This document shows positions 34,914 to 42,993 of a stretch of 64,000 nt of DNA, piece by piece; the stretch's first letter is position 1; each line of letters begins with the position of its first letter. Source of the stretch: Roseococcus thiosulfatophilus (lineage in GTDB: Bacteria; Pseudomonadota; Alphaproteobacteria; Acetobacterales; Acetobacteraceae); contig NZ_JAFFQY010000033.1 in NCBI RefSeq assembly GCF_017311575.1, positions 124,001-188,000 on the forward strand, written 5' to 3'. A model generated the notes under the pieces. That model was given only the letters and a program-made list of their open reading frames with translations, did no database searches and was not told where the DNA came from. A program made the translations under genes and the position numbers.

Positions 34914-36896
34914 CTATGCCGCCCGCAGCCGCCGCACCAGCGCCCCGACCTCGGCGTCCAGCCGGCCCGACTGCTCGCCGATCAGGCCGATGGCCTCGCC
35001 CACGCCCTGCACGGCGCCGCGCGCGGCATCCACCTCGCCGGCCACGCGCTCGGCCGCGGTGGAAGCGAGCGAGGTGCCCGCCGCCGCCTCCTGCACCGAA
35101 CGCGCGATCTCGCGCGTGGCGCTGCCCTGCTCCTCCACGGCGCCGGCGATGGCGGTGGTGATGCCGTCCAGCCGCTGGATGGTGCTGGCGATATCGGCCA
35201 CGGCGCTGACCGCGGCCTCCATGGCGGCCTGCATGGCGGTGATCTGCCCGCCGATCTCCTCCGTGGCGCGGGCGGTCTGGCCGGCCAGGTTCTTCACCTC
35301 GCTGGCCACCACCGCGAAGCCCTTGCCGGCGTCGCCGGCGCGGGCGGCCTCGATGGTCGCGTTCAGCGCCAGCAGGTTCGTCTGGCCCGCGATGCCGTTG
35401 ATGAGGCGCACGACATCGCCGATGCGGCTCGCGGCCTCGGTGAGCGTCTGCACCTTGGCGTCCGTCTCGCGCGATTGCTGGCTGGCCTCGGAGGCGACCC
35501 GCGCGGCCTCGCTCACCTGCCGGCCGATCTCGCTGGTGGAGGCGGCCAGTTCCTCGGCCGCCGCGGCGACGGCGCGCACATTCTCGGCCGCCATGCCGGC
35601 GCCTTGCGCCGCGTCCTGGCTGGCCGCGCCCGAGCGCAGCGAGGTCTCTTCCAGCCGCGACTTCGCCTCGGCCAGCCGGGCGCCGGCCTCGGTCAACGCG
35701 CCGGTGACACCGGAGAGCGAGCCCTCCACCTCGGCCGCCGTGGCGGCGGTGGCCTCGGCCCGGCTGGCGGCGAGGCGCGCCTCGGCCTCGGCCTGGGCGG
35801 CCTTCAGGCGCTCGGCCTCCACCAGCGCGGCGCGCAGGGTGGCGAAGGCGCGGGCCATGCCGCCGATCTCGTCGCGGCGCTCGGCCCCCGCGGCGCTGGC
35901 ATCCAGCCGGCCCGCGGCCAGGCCTTCCAGCGCCACCGTCATGCCCTTGAGCGGACGGCTCAGGCCGCGCGCGAAGAGCAGACCGGCGGTGGCGGCCAGC
36001 AGCAGCATGACCAGCGCGGTCAGCCCCACCGAGCGCAGGGCGGTCTGGAACGCGGCCGCCTTCGCGGAGAGGTCATAGGCGAATTCCACCGTGCCGATGG
36101 GCTGGCCGGCGAAGTCCCGCAGCGGCACGGCCAGGATGGCGAAGTCCCGGCCACCTGCCCGGGCCTCGCGGCGCAACTCCCCACCGCCCAGGATGGATTG
36201 GCGCGCGGCGGCGTCCAGCGTGCCATCGGGCGCGCCGGGCAGGCCGCCGCCGATGCGCGCGGTGCCATCGGCCGTGCGGCGATAGAGGGTGAAGTCGAGC
36301 CCCGCCGCGTCGCGCAGGCGGCCCAGCACCTCCGGCGTCAGGCCCAGCGCCACGTCCATGGTGCCGACCACCTGGCCACCGGCCCGGATGGGCGCCACGC
36401 CGAAGAGGGAGACCTCGGCCGCGCCGACCTCCAGCCCCGCGACGCTGCGGCCGGTGGCGGCGGCCTGCACGACGGTGCGACGGCGGGAGGCGATGTCGTC
36501 GCCATGCTGCTCGGGCCGCCACACGCGCAGCAGGTTCACCGCGGGCGGCAGATGCACGTTCAGCCGCTGGCCGCGCGCCTGCGCCGCCACCTGGCCATCG
36601 CGCAGCAGGGTCAGCAGGGCGTCGCGGTCGCGCGCGACAACGGCCTGGGTCACGGCCGGCAGGGCGGCGAGAATTTCGGAGGCCGTCAGCACCTCGCGCC
36701 CCTCGGCGGCCAGCGCGGTCTCGAAGCCGGAGCGGGCGCTGGCGAGGCGGCGTTCGGTGTCCTCATCGAGCGAGGCGCGCTGGTTCACCAGCAGCACGGC
36801 CGCGAAGCCCGCACAGGCCAGGAAGGCGACCAGCGTCATGGCCAGCGCGAGGCTGGTGCCGAGGCTCTTGAAGCGGAACAGGGCGAAGCGTTGCAT
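34914..36896 (-). CDS. Methyl-accepting chemotaxis protein with periplasmic Cache-type sensor
   Basis: 660 residues. TM1 ([21 protein letters not shown]) is followed by a periplasmic sensor of about 270 residues, including [17 protein letters not shown], consistent with a double Cache fold. TM2 ([18 protein letters not shown]) leads to a HAMP domain and the cytoplasmic signalling hairpin with the conserved tip [23 protein letters not shown]. Adaptation helices are rich in Ala, Glu and Gln. AAGGAG about 8 bases upstream supports ATG 36896. No che genes are adjacent. The ligand is unknown. Confidence 0.9.
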   Translation of the reverse strand: MQRFALFRFKSLGTSLALAMTLVAFLACAGFAAVLLVNQRASLDEDTERRLASARSGFETALAAEGREVLTASEILAALPAVTQAVVARDRDALLTLLRDGQVAAQARGQRLNVHLPPAVNLLRVWRPEQHGDDIASRRRTVVQAAATGRSVAGLEVGAAEVSLFGVAPIRAGGQVVGTMDVALGLTPEVLGRLRDAAGLDFTLYRRTADGTARIGGGLPGAPDGTLDAAARQSILGGGELRREARAGGRDFAILAVPLRDFAGQPIGTVEFAYDLSAKAAAFQTALRSVGLTALVMLLLAATAGLLFARGLSRPLKGMTVALEGLAAGRLDASAAGAERRDEIGGMARAFATLRAALVEAERLKAAQAEAEARLAASRAEATAATAAEVEGSLSGVTGALTEAGARLAEAKSRLEETSLRSGAASQDAAQGAGMAAENVRAVAAAAEELAASTSEIGRQVSEAARVASEASQQSRETDAKVQTLTEAASRIGDVVRLINGIAGQTNLLALNATIEAARAGDAGKGFAVVASEVKNLAGQTARATEEIGGQITAMQAAMEAAVSAVADIASTIQRLDGITTAIAGAVEEQGSATREIARSVQEAAAGTSLASTAAERVAGEVDAARGAVQGVGEAIGLIGEQSGRLDAEVGALVRRLRAA

Positions 36897-36961
36897 GCGA
36901 ATTCTCCTTGGACGCCAGCCTCGCATCCGGAAGGTGAAGAATTCGTGGGCATTATCCGCCG

Positions 36962-37675
36962 TCAGCGCAGCGCGATCGCCGCCCCCAGCCCGGCCAGCCC
37001 CAGGAAAAAGACCTGCCGGAAGCGTGCCTCGGGCAGGGCGTGGCGCAGCCGCGCGCCCAGCCACTGCCCGGCCAGCGCGGGGGCCAGCGCCAGCAGCGAG
37101 GCCAGCAGCAGCCCGCCCTCCAGCAGGCCTGCCCCGCCCAGCAGCCCGCCCAGCGCCAGGGTGGAGACGGTGAAGGACACGCCCAGCGCCCGCACCAGCC
37201 CCTCCTTCCCCAGCCCCTGGGCCTGCAGCCACGGCACGGCCGGCAGGACGAAGACACCCGTGGCCGCCGTCAGCGCGCCTGTGGCCACCCCCACCGGCAG
37301 CCCCGCCCGCGCCGGCCAGGCGGGCCGCCAGGCGAGCAGCCCCAGCGCGCCATAGGCCATCAGCGCCACGCCCAGCAGCACGGCACCGAGCCGCCCGCCA
37401 AAACCGCCCCAGAGCCAGCCGCCCAGCGCGGTGCCGAACGCCACTCCCAGCAACATGGGCCAGAGCCGTCGCGCCATGGCCACCGCCGCCGCCGGCGGGC
37501 CCATCTGCACCAGGTTCGTCACGAAGGAGGGCAGCAGCAGCAGGGCCGCCGCATGGGCCGGCCCCAGGATCAGCCCCAGCAGCCCCATGGCGATGGTGGG
37601 CAGGCCAAGCCCGATCACCCCCTTCACGAAGCCGGCCAGGAGAAAGACGAGCGCGATGGCGATCAGGTCGGTCAT
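36962..37675 (-). CDS. TSUP family transporter (TauE/SafE-type)
   Basis: 237 residues with about eight TM helices. Opening residues [30 protein letters not shown] and the second half [23 protein letters not shown] carry the duplicated TSUP motif. Family members export sulfite or sulfoacetate or move other organic anions. The gene is 65 bases upstream of the chemoreceptor gene on the same strand and divergent from a Bug receptor. Confidence 0.88.
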   Translation of the reverse strand: MTDLIAIALVFLLAGFVKGVIGLGLPTIAMGLLGLILGPAHAAALLLLPSFVTNLVQMGPPAAAVAMARRLWPMLLGVAFGTALGGWLWGGFGGRLGAVLLGVALMAYGALGLLAWRPAWPARAGLPVGVATGALTAATGVFVLPAVPWLQAQGLGKEGLVRALGVSFTVSTLALGGLLGGAGLLEGGLLLASLLALAPALAGQWLGARLRHALPEARFRQVFFLGLAGLGAAIALR

Positions 37676-37797
37676 GACCCCCTGCTACCCCGCGCCGCAC
37701 CCCACGGTTTCAGCGGCCAGCGAAGCGATGCGGCTTGACGGGGCGGGGCCACGCGGCTTTCTGACCGGTAATCCGTTGCATGACCGGGAGGACACCC

Positions 37798-38757
37798 ATG
37801 CTGACCCGCCGCCTTTCCCTCGCCCTGCCCGCTTTGCTCGCCGCCGGCACGGCCAGCGCCCAAGGCTGGAGCCCCAACCGCCCCATCCGCATGATCGTGC
37901 CCTTCTCGGCCGGCGGCGCGGCGGACAGCAGCACCCGCACCCTGGGACCCCGCATGGGTGAGCGCCTGGGCCAGCCCATCGCCGTCGAGAATCGCACCGG
38001 CGCGGGCGGCTCGCTCGGCGCGGGCGAGGTGGCGCGCGCCGCGGCCGATGGCCAGACGCTGCTGATGGACGCCTCCAGCCACATCGTGAACCCCTCGCTC
38101 CTGCAGGGGCTGCCCTTCGACTACAGCACGGCCTTCACCCCCATCTCGCAGGTCGTGACCTTCCCTCAGGTGCTGGCCGTCAAGGCCGACCTGCCGGTGC
38201 GGACGCTGGAGGAATTCGTGGCCCTGGCCCGGCGCCAGCCGCTGAACATCGGCACCCAGGGCAATGCGACGGCGGGGCATCTGGGCCTGGCCATGCTCTC
38301 GCGCGCGGCGGGGGTGGAACTGACCCATGTGGCCTATCGCGGCGGCGCCGCGGCGGCGCGGGACCTGGCGGGCGGCACGCTGGACGGCGTCTTCATCACC
38401 CTCCTCTCGGCCAAGCCCGTCGTGGAAGGCGGGCGGGCGCGGTTCATCGCGCTCTCGGCACCGCAGCGCGTGGCGCTGGCGCCGGAACTGGCCACCTTCG
38501 CGGAGCTGGGCATCCAGGGGGTGGAGCTGTCGGAATGGACGGGCCTCTTCGCCCCCGCCGGCACGCCCGAGCCCGCCATCGCCGCCATCCACGCCGCCCT
38601 GCGGAACGCGCTGGAGGATGCCGAGGTGGCGCAGCGCCTCGCCCAGATCGGCGCGGTGCCCGTGGGCAGCAGCCCCGCCGAGTTTGCCCGCTATGTCACC
38701 GAAGGCCGCGCCACCATGGGCCGGCTCGTGCGGGAGGCGAACATCCGCATCGAGTAG
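37798..38757 (+). CDS. Bug family solute-binding protein (TctC-like), orphan
   Basis: 319 residues. A signal peptide (MLTRRLSLALPALLAAGTASAQG) precedes the Bug core: WSPNRPIRMIVPFSAGGAAD, GQPIAVENRTGAGGSLGAGE and LTHVAYRGGAAAARDLAGG. It binds a carboxylate in the periplasm. GGGAGGA about 8 bases upstream supports ATG 37798. No TctA/TctB genes are adjacent, so it must share a permease or act as a sensor-type receptor. It ends before a convergent terminator. Confidence 0.92.
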   Translation: MLTRRLSLALPALLAAGTASAQGWSPNRPIRMIVPFSAGGAADSSTRTLGPRMGERLGQPIAVENRTGAGGSLGAGEVARAAADGQTLLMDASSHIVNPSLLQGLPFDYSTAFTPISQVVTFPQVLAVKADLPVRTLEEFVALARRQPLNIGTQGNATAGHLGLAMLSRAAGVELTHVAYRGGAAAARDLAGGTLDGVFITLLSAKPVVEGGRARFIALSAPQRVALAPELATFAELGIQGVELSEWTGLFAPAGTPEPAIAAIHAALRNALEDAEVAQRLAQIGAVPVGSSPAEFARYVTEGRATMGRLVREANIRIE

Positions 38758-38765
38758 CGGACATG

Positions 38766-38793
38766 AAAAAGGGGGCGCGGAATCCGCGCCCCC
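38766..38793 (-). terminator. Rho-independent terminator for the aldolase gene
   Basis: The stem GGGGGCGCGG / CCGCGCCCCC (10 bp, 3-base loop) is flanked on the left by five A, which read as TTTTT after the stem on the minus strand. It lies about 23 bases past the aldolase stop codon. It separates the convergent Bug and aldolase genes. Confidence 0.8.
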
Positions 38794-38815
38794 CGGCACT
38801 CGGCCCGGCCTTGGA

Positions 38816-39736
38816 TCAGGCCTTGCCCTTGTAGATGTCGATCATGTCGGAGAGCAGCTTCAGCGCTTCCTCGCGCGGACGCTGGAAGGCGTTGCGGCCC
38901 ACGATCGAGCCATTGCCGCCGCCCGCATGGATGGCGCGGGCCGAGGTGAGCAGGCTGTCGGCACCCGCCGTCTCGCCGCCCGAGAACACCACGAGGCGCC
39001 GTCCGTTGAAGCAGGCCTTCACGATGTGCGCGATTCGCGCCGCGCCGTCGGACACCTCCACCGGGAAGTCCTTATAGGTCTTCTTGGCGGCCTCGAGGCT
39101 GATGGCGTCGGTGGGCGGCTTCACCTTGATGATGTGGGCCCCCATCAGCGCCGCCATGTGCGCGGCATAGGCGCAGATGTCGAGGGCGGTCTCGCCCACC
39201 TTGTCCAGCATGGGGCCGCGCGGATAGGACCACACGACGACGGCGAGGCCGGCATCCTTGGCCTCGGCGGCCAGTTCGCGCAGCTCTTCCATCATCTCGA
39301 ACTGGTATTCGCTGCCCGGGTAGATGGTGAAGCCGATGGCCGAGCAGCCGAGGCGCAGCGCATCCGCCACCGTGCCGGTCACGGCCTGGTCCTTGGTGGT
39401 GGAGAGGCTGTTGCTGCTGTTCACCTTCAGGATGGTGGGGATGCAGCCGGCATAGGTGGAGGCACCCGCCTCGATCATGCCCAGCGGCGCGGCATAGGCG
39501 TTCAGCCCCGCATCAATCGCCAGGTCGAAGAGGTAGTGCGGGTCATAGGCCGCGGCGTTGGAGGCGAAGCTGCGGGCCGGGCCGTGCTCGAAGCCCTGGT
39601 CCACGGGCAGGATCACCATGCGGCCGGTGCCGCGCAGGCGGCCCGTCATCAGGATGCGGGCGAGATTCGCCTTGGTGCCGGGGTTGTCGCTCTCATACCA
39701 GGAGAGGATCTTCTTCACCTGCGGGGTCAGCTTCAT
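38816..39736 (-). CDS. fbaB: Class I fructose-bisphosphate aldolase (DhnA/FbaB type)
   Basis: 306 residues. MVILPVDQGFEHGPARSF is typical of the DhnA-type class I aldolases. The Schiff-base lysine lies in AHIIKVKPPTDAI near residue 200, and the C-terminal phosphate site in RLVVFSGGETAGADSLL and GGNGSIVGRNAFQRP. It cleaves fructose 1,6-bisphosphate in glycolysis or makes it in gluconeogenesis. AAGGAC about 8 bases before ATG 39736 supports the start. A 143-residue gene lies 40 bases upstream on the same strand, and a strong terminator follows. Confidence 0.92.
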   Translation of the reverse strand: MKLTPQVKKILSWYESDNPGTKANLARILMTGRLRGTGRMVILPVDQGFEHGPARSFASNAAAYDPHYLFDLAIDAGLNAYAAPLGMIEAGASTYAGCIPTILKVNSSNSLSTTKDQAVTGTVADALRLGCSAIGFTIYPGSEYQFEMMEELRELAAEAKDAGLAVVVWSYPRGPMLDKVGETALDICAYAAHMAALMGAHIIKVKPPTDAISLEAAKKTYKDFPVEVSDGAARIAHIVKACFNGRRLVVFSGGETAGADSLLTSARAIHAGGGNGSIVGRNAFQRPREEALKLLSDMIDIYKGKA

Positions 39737-39776
39737 CGCATGTCCTTTCGGGGGCAATCGGCCTGTTTGCCGGGTG

Positions 39777-40208
39777 TTAGGCCAGATCAGGTGTGCGGGG
39801 AAGCCCGAGCCACCGCGCGAGATGCGCCCGGCCCTGCAGTTTGTGCAACTGCACCCTGGCGAGATCGAGCGCGGGCGGGGCCTCCGGTATCAGCGTGGCG
39901 CCCTCGCTGGCGAAGAGCACCGCCAGGGACGGGAAGGCCGGGACCGCGGGGTCCAGCACCACGGCCCGGAAGCCCACGCGCAGGGCCGCCAGGGCATGAC
40001 CCGGCGCGTCGGCCGCGTCGAGAATGCCCAGAGGCAGGGCGCCATGCGCCTGCAGCAGCGCGCGAAACCCGCCCACCCCCCATGAGCCGGCGGCCCCGGG
40101 CGCCGAGAGCAGGCGGGGCGGCCTCTCCCCCGCCAGCGCCAGCACGGCGGCCAACTCAGGCGCGCCGTGGATGATGACGCAGGGGGCAAGGGCCGCGGGA
40201 GGGAGCAT
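39777..40208 (-). CDS. Hypothetical protein upstream of the aldolase gene
   Basis: 143 residues, no family recognised. It is rich in Ala, Leu and Pro and alternates short hydrophobic strands with glycine loops (CVIIHGAPELAAVLALA, LGILDAADAPGHALAALRVG, FRAVVLDPAVPAFPSLAVLF), a pattern that fits a small alpha/beta fold. It appears intact, cytoplasmic and co-directional with the aldolase gene, 40 bases upstream of it. The start ATG 40208 is preceded by a divergent region shared with the coiled-coil/zapA genes. Confidence 0.65.
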   Translation of the reverse strand: MLPPAALAPCVIIHGAPELAAVLALAGERPPRLLSAPGAAGSWGVGGFRALLQAHGALPLGILDAADAPGHALAALRVGFRAVVLDPAVPAFPSLAVLFASEGATLIPEAPPALDLARVQLHKLQGRAHLARWLGLPRTPDLA

Positions 40209-40347
40209 GCTGCAACGCGGTTGACCCTGCTTCCCTGGCATGTCAACGCTTTCCGCAAGGGTTTTCCCACAGGGCGGCATCCGGTGGGGAATGGGCCCAG
40301 CGAGGCATGGGCGTGGAGAGACGGGCTTGGCCGCGAAGGACATGAAC

Positions 40348-40551
40348 ATGCTGGCGGCCGAACGACTTGAAGCCGCGGTGGAACGGCTCGCCGGCGCCCT
40401 GGAGGCCTGGCGTGCCGCCCGGCTGCGCGAGGCGGCGGCCCATGCCGAAGCGGGCGATACCGTCCCGCGCGCGGAGCTGGAGGCGCTTTCGGCCCAGCTG
40501 GACGACACGCTGGTCCGGCTCCGCGGGGCGCTGGACGAGCCGGAAGGCTGA
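40348..40551 (+). CDS. Small coiled-coil protein upstream of zapA (DUF4164-like)
   Basis: 67 residues, almost entirely helical with heptad-like spacing (ERLEAAVERLAGALEAWRAA, ELEALSAQLDDTLVRLRGAL). Alphaproteobacteria often carry a DUF4164-type coiled-coil gene at this place before zapA, and this protein has the right size and character. GAAGGA lies 7 bases before the ATG at 40348; the ATG at 40342 is too close to it. zapA follows after 53 bases that include a GC hairpin. Confidence 0.7.
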   Translation: MLAAERLEAAVERLAGALEAWRAARLREAAAHAEAGDTVPRAELEALSAQLDDTLVRLRGALDEPEG

Positions 40552-40604
40552 ACGGCGACAAGGACGCGGCCCCGCGCGGGGCCGCCAGCAGCATGGAGGG
40601 GCCG

Positions 40605-40967
40605 ATGGGCCAGGTGAATGTCCGGGTGAATGGCTACAGCCACACCATCGGCTGCAAGGATGGCGAGGAAGGCCATGTCCAGGACCTGATCGCGCAGATC
40701 GAGGAGAAGGTGCGCCTGATCCGCTCGATGGGCGGGCAGCTCAGCGAATCGCGGATGCTGCTGCATGTGGCGCTGCTCTTCGCCGACGAGGCCAATGACC
40801 TGCGCATGGACCTGCTGCGGCTGCGGCGCGAGGTGGCGCAGCACCAGGCCCAGCCTCCAGGCCTGATCCAGCTGCCACCGCAGGAGCAGGACCCCATGCT
40901 GGCCGAGCGCCTGACGCGAATCGCGGAACGGATCGAGGGGATCGCGCAGAATTTGGAGAAGGATTGA
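40605..40967 (+). CDS. zapA: Cell division protein ZapA
   Basis: 120 residues. MGQVNVRVNGYSHTIGCKDG is the ZapA head domain, and LLHVALLFADEANDLRMDLLRL leads into the dimerising coiled coil. ZapA cross-links FtsZ protofilaments at the division ring. GGAGGGG just upstream supports ATG 40605. A perfect 8-bp GC stem (GCGGCCCC / GGGGCCGC, 40566-40585) lies between it and the preceding gene. In many alphaproteobacteria the 6S RNA gene follows zapA; here a palindromic, structured spacer follows. Confidence 0.92.
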   Translation: MGQVNVRVNGYSHTIGCKDGEEGHVQDLIAQIEEKVRLIRSMGGQLSESRMLLHVALLFADEANDLRMDLLRLRREVAQHQAQPPGLIQLPPQEQDPMLAERLTRIAERIEGIAQNLEKD

Positions 40968-41010
40968 GCGCGGTCCGACGCAACCTCGGAGCCCGCCGCC
41001 CCTTCCTCAC

Positions 41011-41035
41011 GCGCCGGCCGCAAAGCGGCCGGCGC
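41011..41035. repeat. Perfect 11-bp palindrome after zapA
   Basis: GCGCCGGCCGC, AAA loop, GCGGCCGGCGC. It lies 43 bases after the zapA stop. No T-run follows on either strand, so it is not a standard terminator, though it could protect or slow the zapA transcript. The apex CCGCAAAGCGG also occurs, on the opposite strand, in the larger palindrome at 41128-41170. Confidence 0.6.
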
Positions 41036-41070
41036 GCCCAGACCGAAAGTTCCATCCGGCACGCCAGCAC

Positions 41071-41113
41071 AAGGCGCGTAAGCCAAGCGCGCGGAGCGCG
41101 CGCCCGGCGCCTT
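41071..41113. repeat. Imperfect palindrome in the zapA spacer
   Basis: The outer arms AAGGCGC (41071-41077) and GCGCCTT (41107-41113) flank a GCGC-rich core that can itself pair. It lies between two perfect palindromes. No coding potential was recognised. Confidence 0.4.
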
Positions 41114-41120
41114 AGGGCAG

Positions 41121-41170
41121 AAAAAAAGCTAAACCCGGTTCAGCCGCTTTGCGGCTGAACCGGGTTTAGC
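41121..41170 (-). terminator. Perfect 20-bp inverted repeat with A7/T7 flank
   Basis: GCTAAACCCGGTTCAGCCGC (41128-41147), TTT loop, then its exact complement (41151-41170). Seven A precede it, which read as TTTTTTT after the stem on the minus strand, so it has the form of a strong minus-strand terminator. It would stop transcripts from the DUF2155 side about 200 bases beyond that gene, or end an RNA encoded at 41172-41370. On the plus strand no T-run follows. Confidence 0.75.
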
Positions 41171-41171
41171 G

Positions 41172-41370
41172 CGAAGCCACCCTGGCCGTTGGCGTCTGCA
41201 TCCTCCCAAGGCCTGCCATAAGCAGGTGGGCACCAGATAGCCGAACCACGGTTCGGCCAGCGCCAGTTCCCGGGAGTTGCGTATTGGCCCTGGGGATGTC
41301 TGTGCCTGACGCACCGGGCAGCCTCGCCCCCTGACAGTGGCCCCGACAGGCCGCCGGAACAAGGGGGCGT
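41172..41370. ncRNA. Structured RNA candidate, possible 6S RNA (strand undecided)
   Basis: A 200-base gene-free block between zapA and DUF2155 shows RNA-like pairing. There are local hairpins (CCTGC-CATAA-GCAGG; GCCGAAC-CACG-GTTCGGC), and a long-range helix joins GCATCCTCCCAAGGCC near the left with GGCCCTGGGGATG near the right. Outer GCCAC/GTGGC arms can close it. A long imperfect rod with internal bubbles fits 6S RNA, and the place after zapA is where alphaproteobacterial ssrS is commonly found. The plus strand agrees with zapA synteny; the minus strand agrees with the terminator at 41121-41170. I could not fold or search it, so this is a hypothesis. Confidence 0.35.
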
Positions 41371-41376
41371 ACCGCC

Positions 41377-41745
41377 TTAGCGGCAGCTCAGCACGCGCAG
41401 GTCATAGACCGGGTGTTCCAGCATGTTCACCGCGGGGGCGGCGGCGAAGAGCCAGCCCTGGAACACCGGGCCACTGTTGGGCGGGCTCAGCGAATCGGTG
41501 ATCTCAAGCCAGGCGGCGGCATCGGGCACCTCGTCGGGCGGACGGGCGTGGCAGGCCCGGAGCGTGATGGTCAGCGTGCCGAACTGCAGCGGCTCGCCCA
41601 GCGTGGCGCGGACCACGGAGATGCGGGCCGTCACCTTGTCCAGGGCCTGGAGTTCGGCCGTGCGGCGCTCCACCCAGCCCTGCGCCTGGGCCAAGGCGGG
41701 AAGCGCCAGCGCGAGCAGGGCGGCCAGCAGCACGCGGCGCATCAT
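41377..41745 (-). CDS. DUF2155 domain-containing secreted protein
   Basis: 122 residues. A signal peptide (MMRRVLLAALLALALPALAQAQG) is followed by the DUF2155 core: ALDKVTARISVVRATLGEPLQFGTL, a cysteine in RACHARPP, and the end FQGWLFAAAPAVNMLEHPVYDLRVLSC with a second cysteine that may pair with it. The family is alphaproteobacterial, periplasmic and of unknown function. Its ATG overlaps the stop of the 72-residue gene upstream (ATGA). It is usually found near mlaD and NDUFA12 genes, as here. Confidence 0.9.
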   Translation of the reverse strand: MMRRVLLAALLALALPALAQAQGWVERRTAELQALDKVTARISVVRATLGEPLQFGTLTITLRACHARPPDEVPDAAAWLEITDSLSPPNSGPVFQGWLFAAAPAVNMLEHPVYDLRVLSCR

Positions 41746-41960
41746 GCCCCCCGCCCCTTCGGGCTGCGCAGCCCGGCCACCAGCCCGGCCAGGATCTCGC
41801 GCATCGCGGCCTCATCCACGCCCATGAGCACTGCGTCCTCGAAGGTGTCCTGCAGGATCTGGGCGGCCTCGTCGTGGTTCTCTGCCAGCACCTTCAGCTT
41901 CTCCCGGCAGGCGATGGGCTGGCCATCGGCCCCCGGCCAGATGGCGGGCGGGTTGGTCAT
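41742..41960 (-). CDS. Hypothetical small protein between mlaD and DUF2155
   Basis: 72 residues, no family recognised. The sequence CREKLKVLAENHDEAAQILQDTFEDAVLMGV is helical and acidic; no signal or TM helix is visible. It overlaps both neighbours by 4 bases (mlaD stop/its ATG and its stop/DUF2155 ATG), which strongly supports that it is translated. It may be a cytoplasmic accessory of unknown role. Confidence 0.75.
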   Translation of the reverse strand: MTNPPAIWPGADGQPIACREKLKVLAENHDEAAQILQDTFEDAVLMGVDEAAMREILAGLVAGLRSPKGRGA

Positions 41961-42448
41961 CGGGGCGCCGGCGCGGCCTCGCCGCCGGCCGGGTTCATCT
42001 GGGTCACGGAGAAGATGAAGCGACCCAGCAGGCTTTCCAGGCTGATGGAGCCCTGGGTGTCCGTGATGCGCCCGCCACTGGCCAGCACCTGCTCCGCCCC
42101 GCCCGGCACGATGGCGACATAGCGGCCGCCCAGCAGGGATTCCGACTGGATCTCGGCGGAGGAATCGCGTGGCAGTTGCAGGTCGGAACGGACGTTGAGG
42201 GTGAGTTCGGCCAGGAAGGTGCGCGGGTCTATCCGCATCTCGGTGACGGAACCCACGCGCACGCCGCCGATGCGGACATCGGCGCCATTGCTCAACCCGT
42301 CCACGCGGTCGAAGGCGGCCGTCAGGACGAGGCCGCCATTGCCCGCGGAGGCGCGGCCGCCCTGCACGACGGCATAGGCCAGGAAGAACACGGCCACGGC
42401 GATGACGACGGCACCCGTCGCGATCTCGGCCAGTCTTTGGGCCTTCAT
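41957..42448 (-). CDS. mlaD: Outer membrane lipid asymmetry protein MlaD (MCE domain)
   Basis: 163 residues. An N-terminal TM anchor (LAEIATGAVVIAVAVFFLAYAVV) is followed by the MCE domain: LTAAFDRVDGLSNGADVRIGGVRVGSV, with SESLLGGRYVAIVPGG in its second half. MlaD forms a periplasmic hexameric ring that carries phospholipids between membranes with MlaFEB. The partner genes are not in this window. It lies between the NDUFA12-type gene and the 72-residue gene in a tight minus-strand operon. Confidence 0.92.
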   Translation of the reverse strand: MKAQRLAEIATGAVVIAVAVFFLAYAVVQGGRASAGNGGLVLTAAFDRVDGLSNGADVRIGGVRVGSVTEMRIDPRTFLAELTLNVRSDLQLPRDSSAEIQSESLLGGRYVAIVPGGAEQVLASGGRITDTQGSISLESLLGRFIFSVTQMNPAGGEAAPAPR

Positions 42449-42500
42449 GCGATGATTCCTTTTGCGGGGCGGAGGCGCCCGACGCCGCCCATGTGGCGGC

Positions 42501-42854
42501 TCAGCCGCCCGGCGTCCAGGCCTCGTAGTCACCGCCGGTGATGTGGCGGCGGCCGCCCGAATAGTCATGGCCCGCCGGGCGCCAGGCGCCGGGGGTGCCC
42601 GTCATGTTGGGGCGGTGGGGCTTCTGCCAGGGGTGCTTAGGCCCGGAGAGCGGCGCATCGGTCGTGTGGTGCAGCCAGGCATGCCACTCGGGCGGCACCG
42701 AGGAGCTGTCGAGGCCACGGGCCAGCGCCACGAGGCGGCGAGGCCGGTTGTAGACCGGCATGGGCTTGCGCGACTCGTAATAGACATTGCCGAACTCGTC
42801 CGAGCCGACCTTGCGGCTGGTGAGGCGGGCGAAGAAAAGGCGGATCGCGGACAT
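42501..42854 (-). CDS. NADH:ubiquinone oxidoreductase subunit NDUFA12
   Basis: 117 residues. GSDEFGNVYYESRKPMPVYNRPRRLV and PPEWHAWLHHTTDAPL are the signatures of the NDUFA12/B17.2 accessory subunit of complex I, shared by mitochondria and alphaproteobacteria. The start at ATG 42854 removes a non-conserved upstream extension. It begins a minus-strand operon with mlaD and DUF2155, an arrangement typical of alphaproteobacteria. Confidence 0.92.
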   Translation of the reverse strand: MSAIRLFFARLTSRKVGSDEFGNVYYESRKPMPVYNRPRRLVALARGLDSSSVPPEWHAWLHHTTDAPLSGPKHPWQKPHRPNMTGTPGAWRPAGHDYSGGRRHITGGDYEAWTPGG

Positions 42855-42993
42855 GCCGGCATGATCCCACAAAACGCGCCCGGCGTCCAACGGCATGGCG
42901 GACCGGCTTTTCCACAAGATATGGTGGGGCTGGGACGGCCCGACCACCGTATCCGGCTTCCCTGGCGGAACGGGGCGCGGTAGCCTGTCACCC

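Noticed and set aside
41128-41170. Transposon end or IS remnant
   Set aside because: No transposase, no target duplication visible; the A7/T7 flank fits a terminator better.
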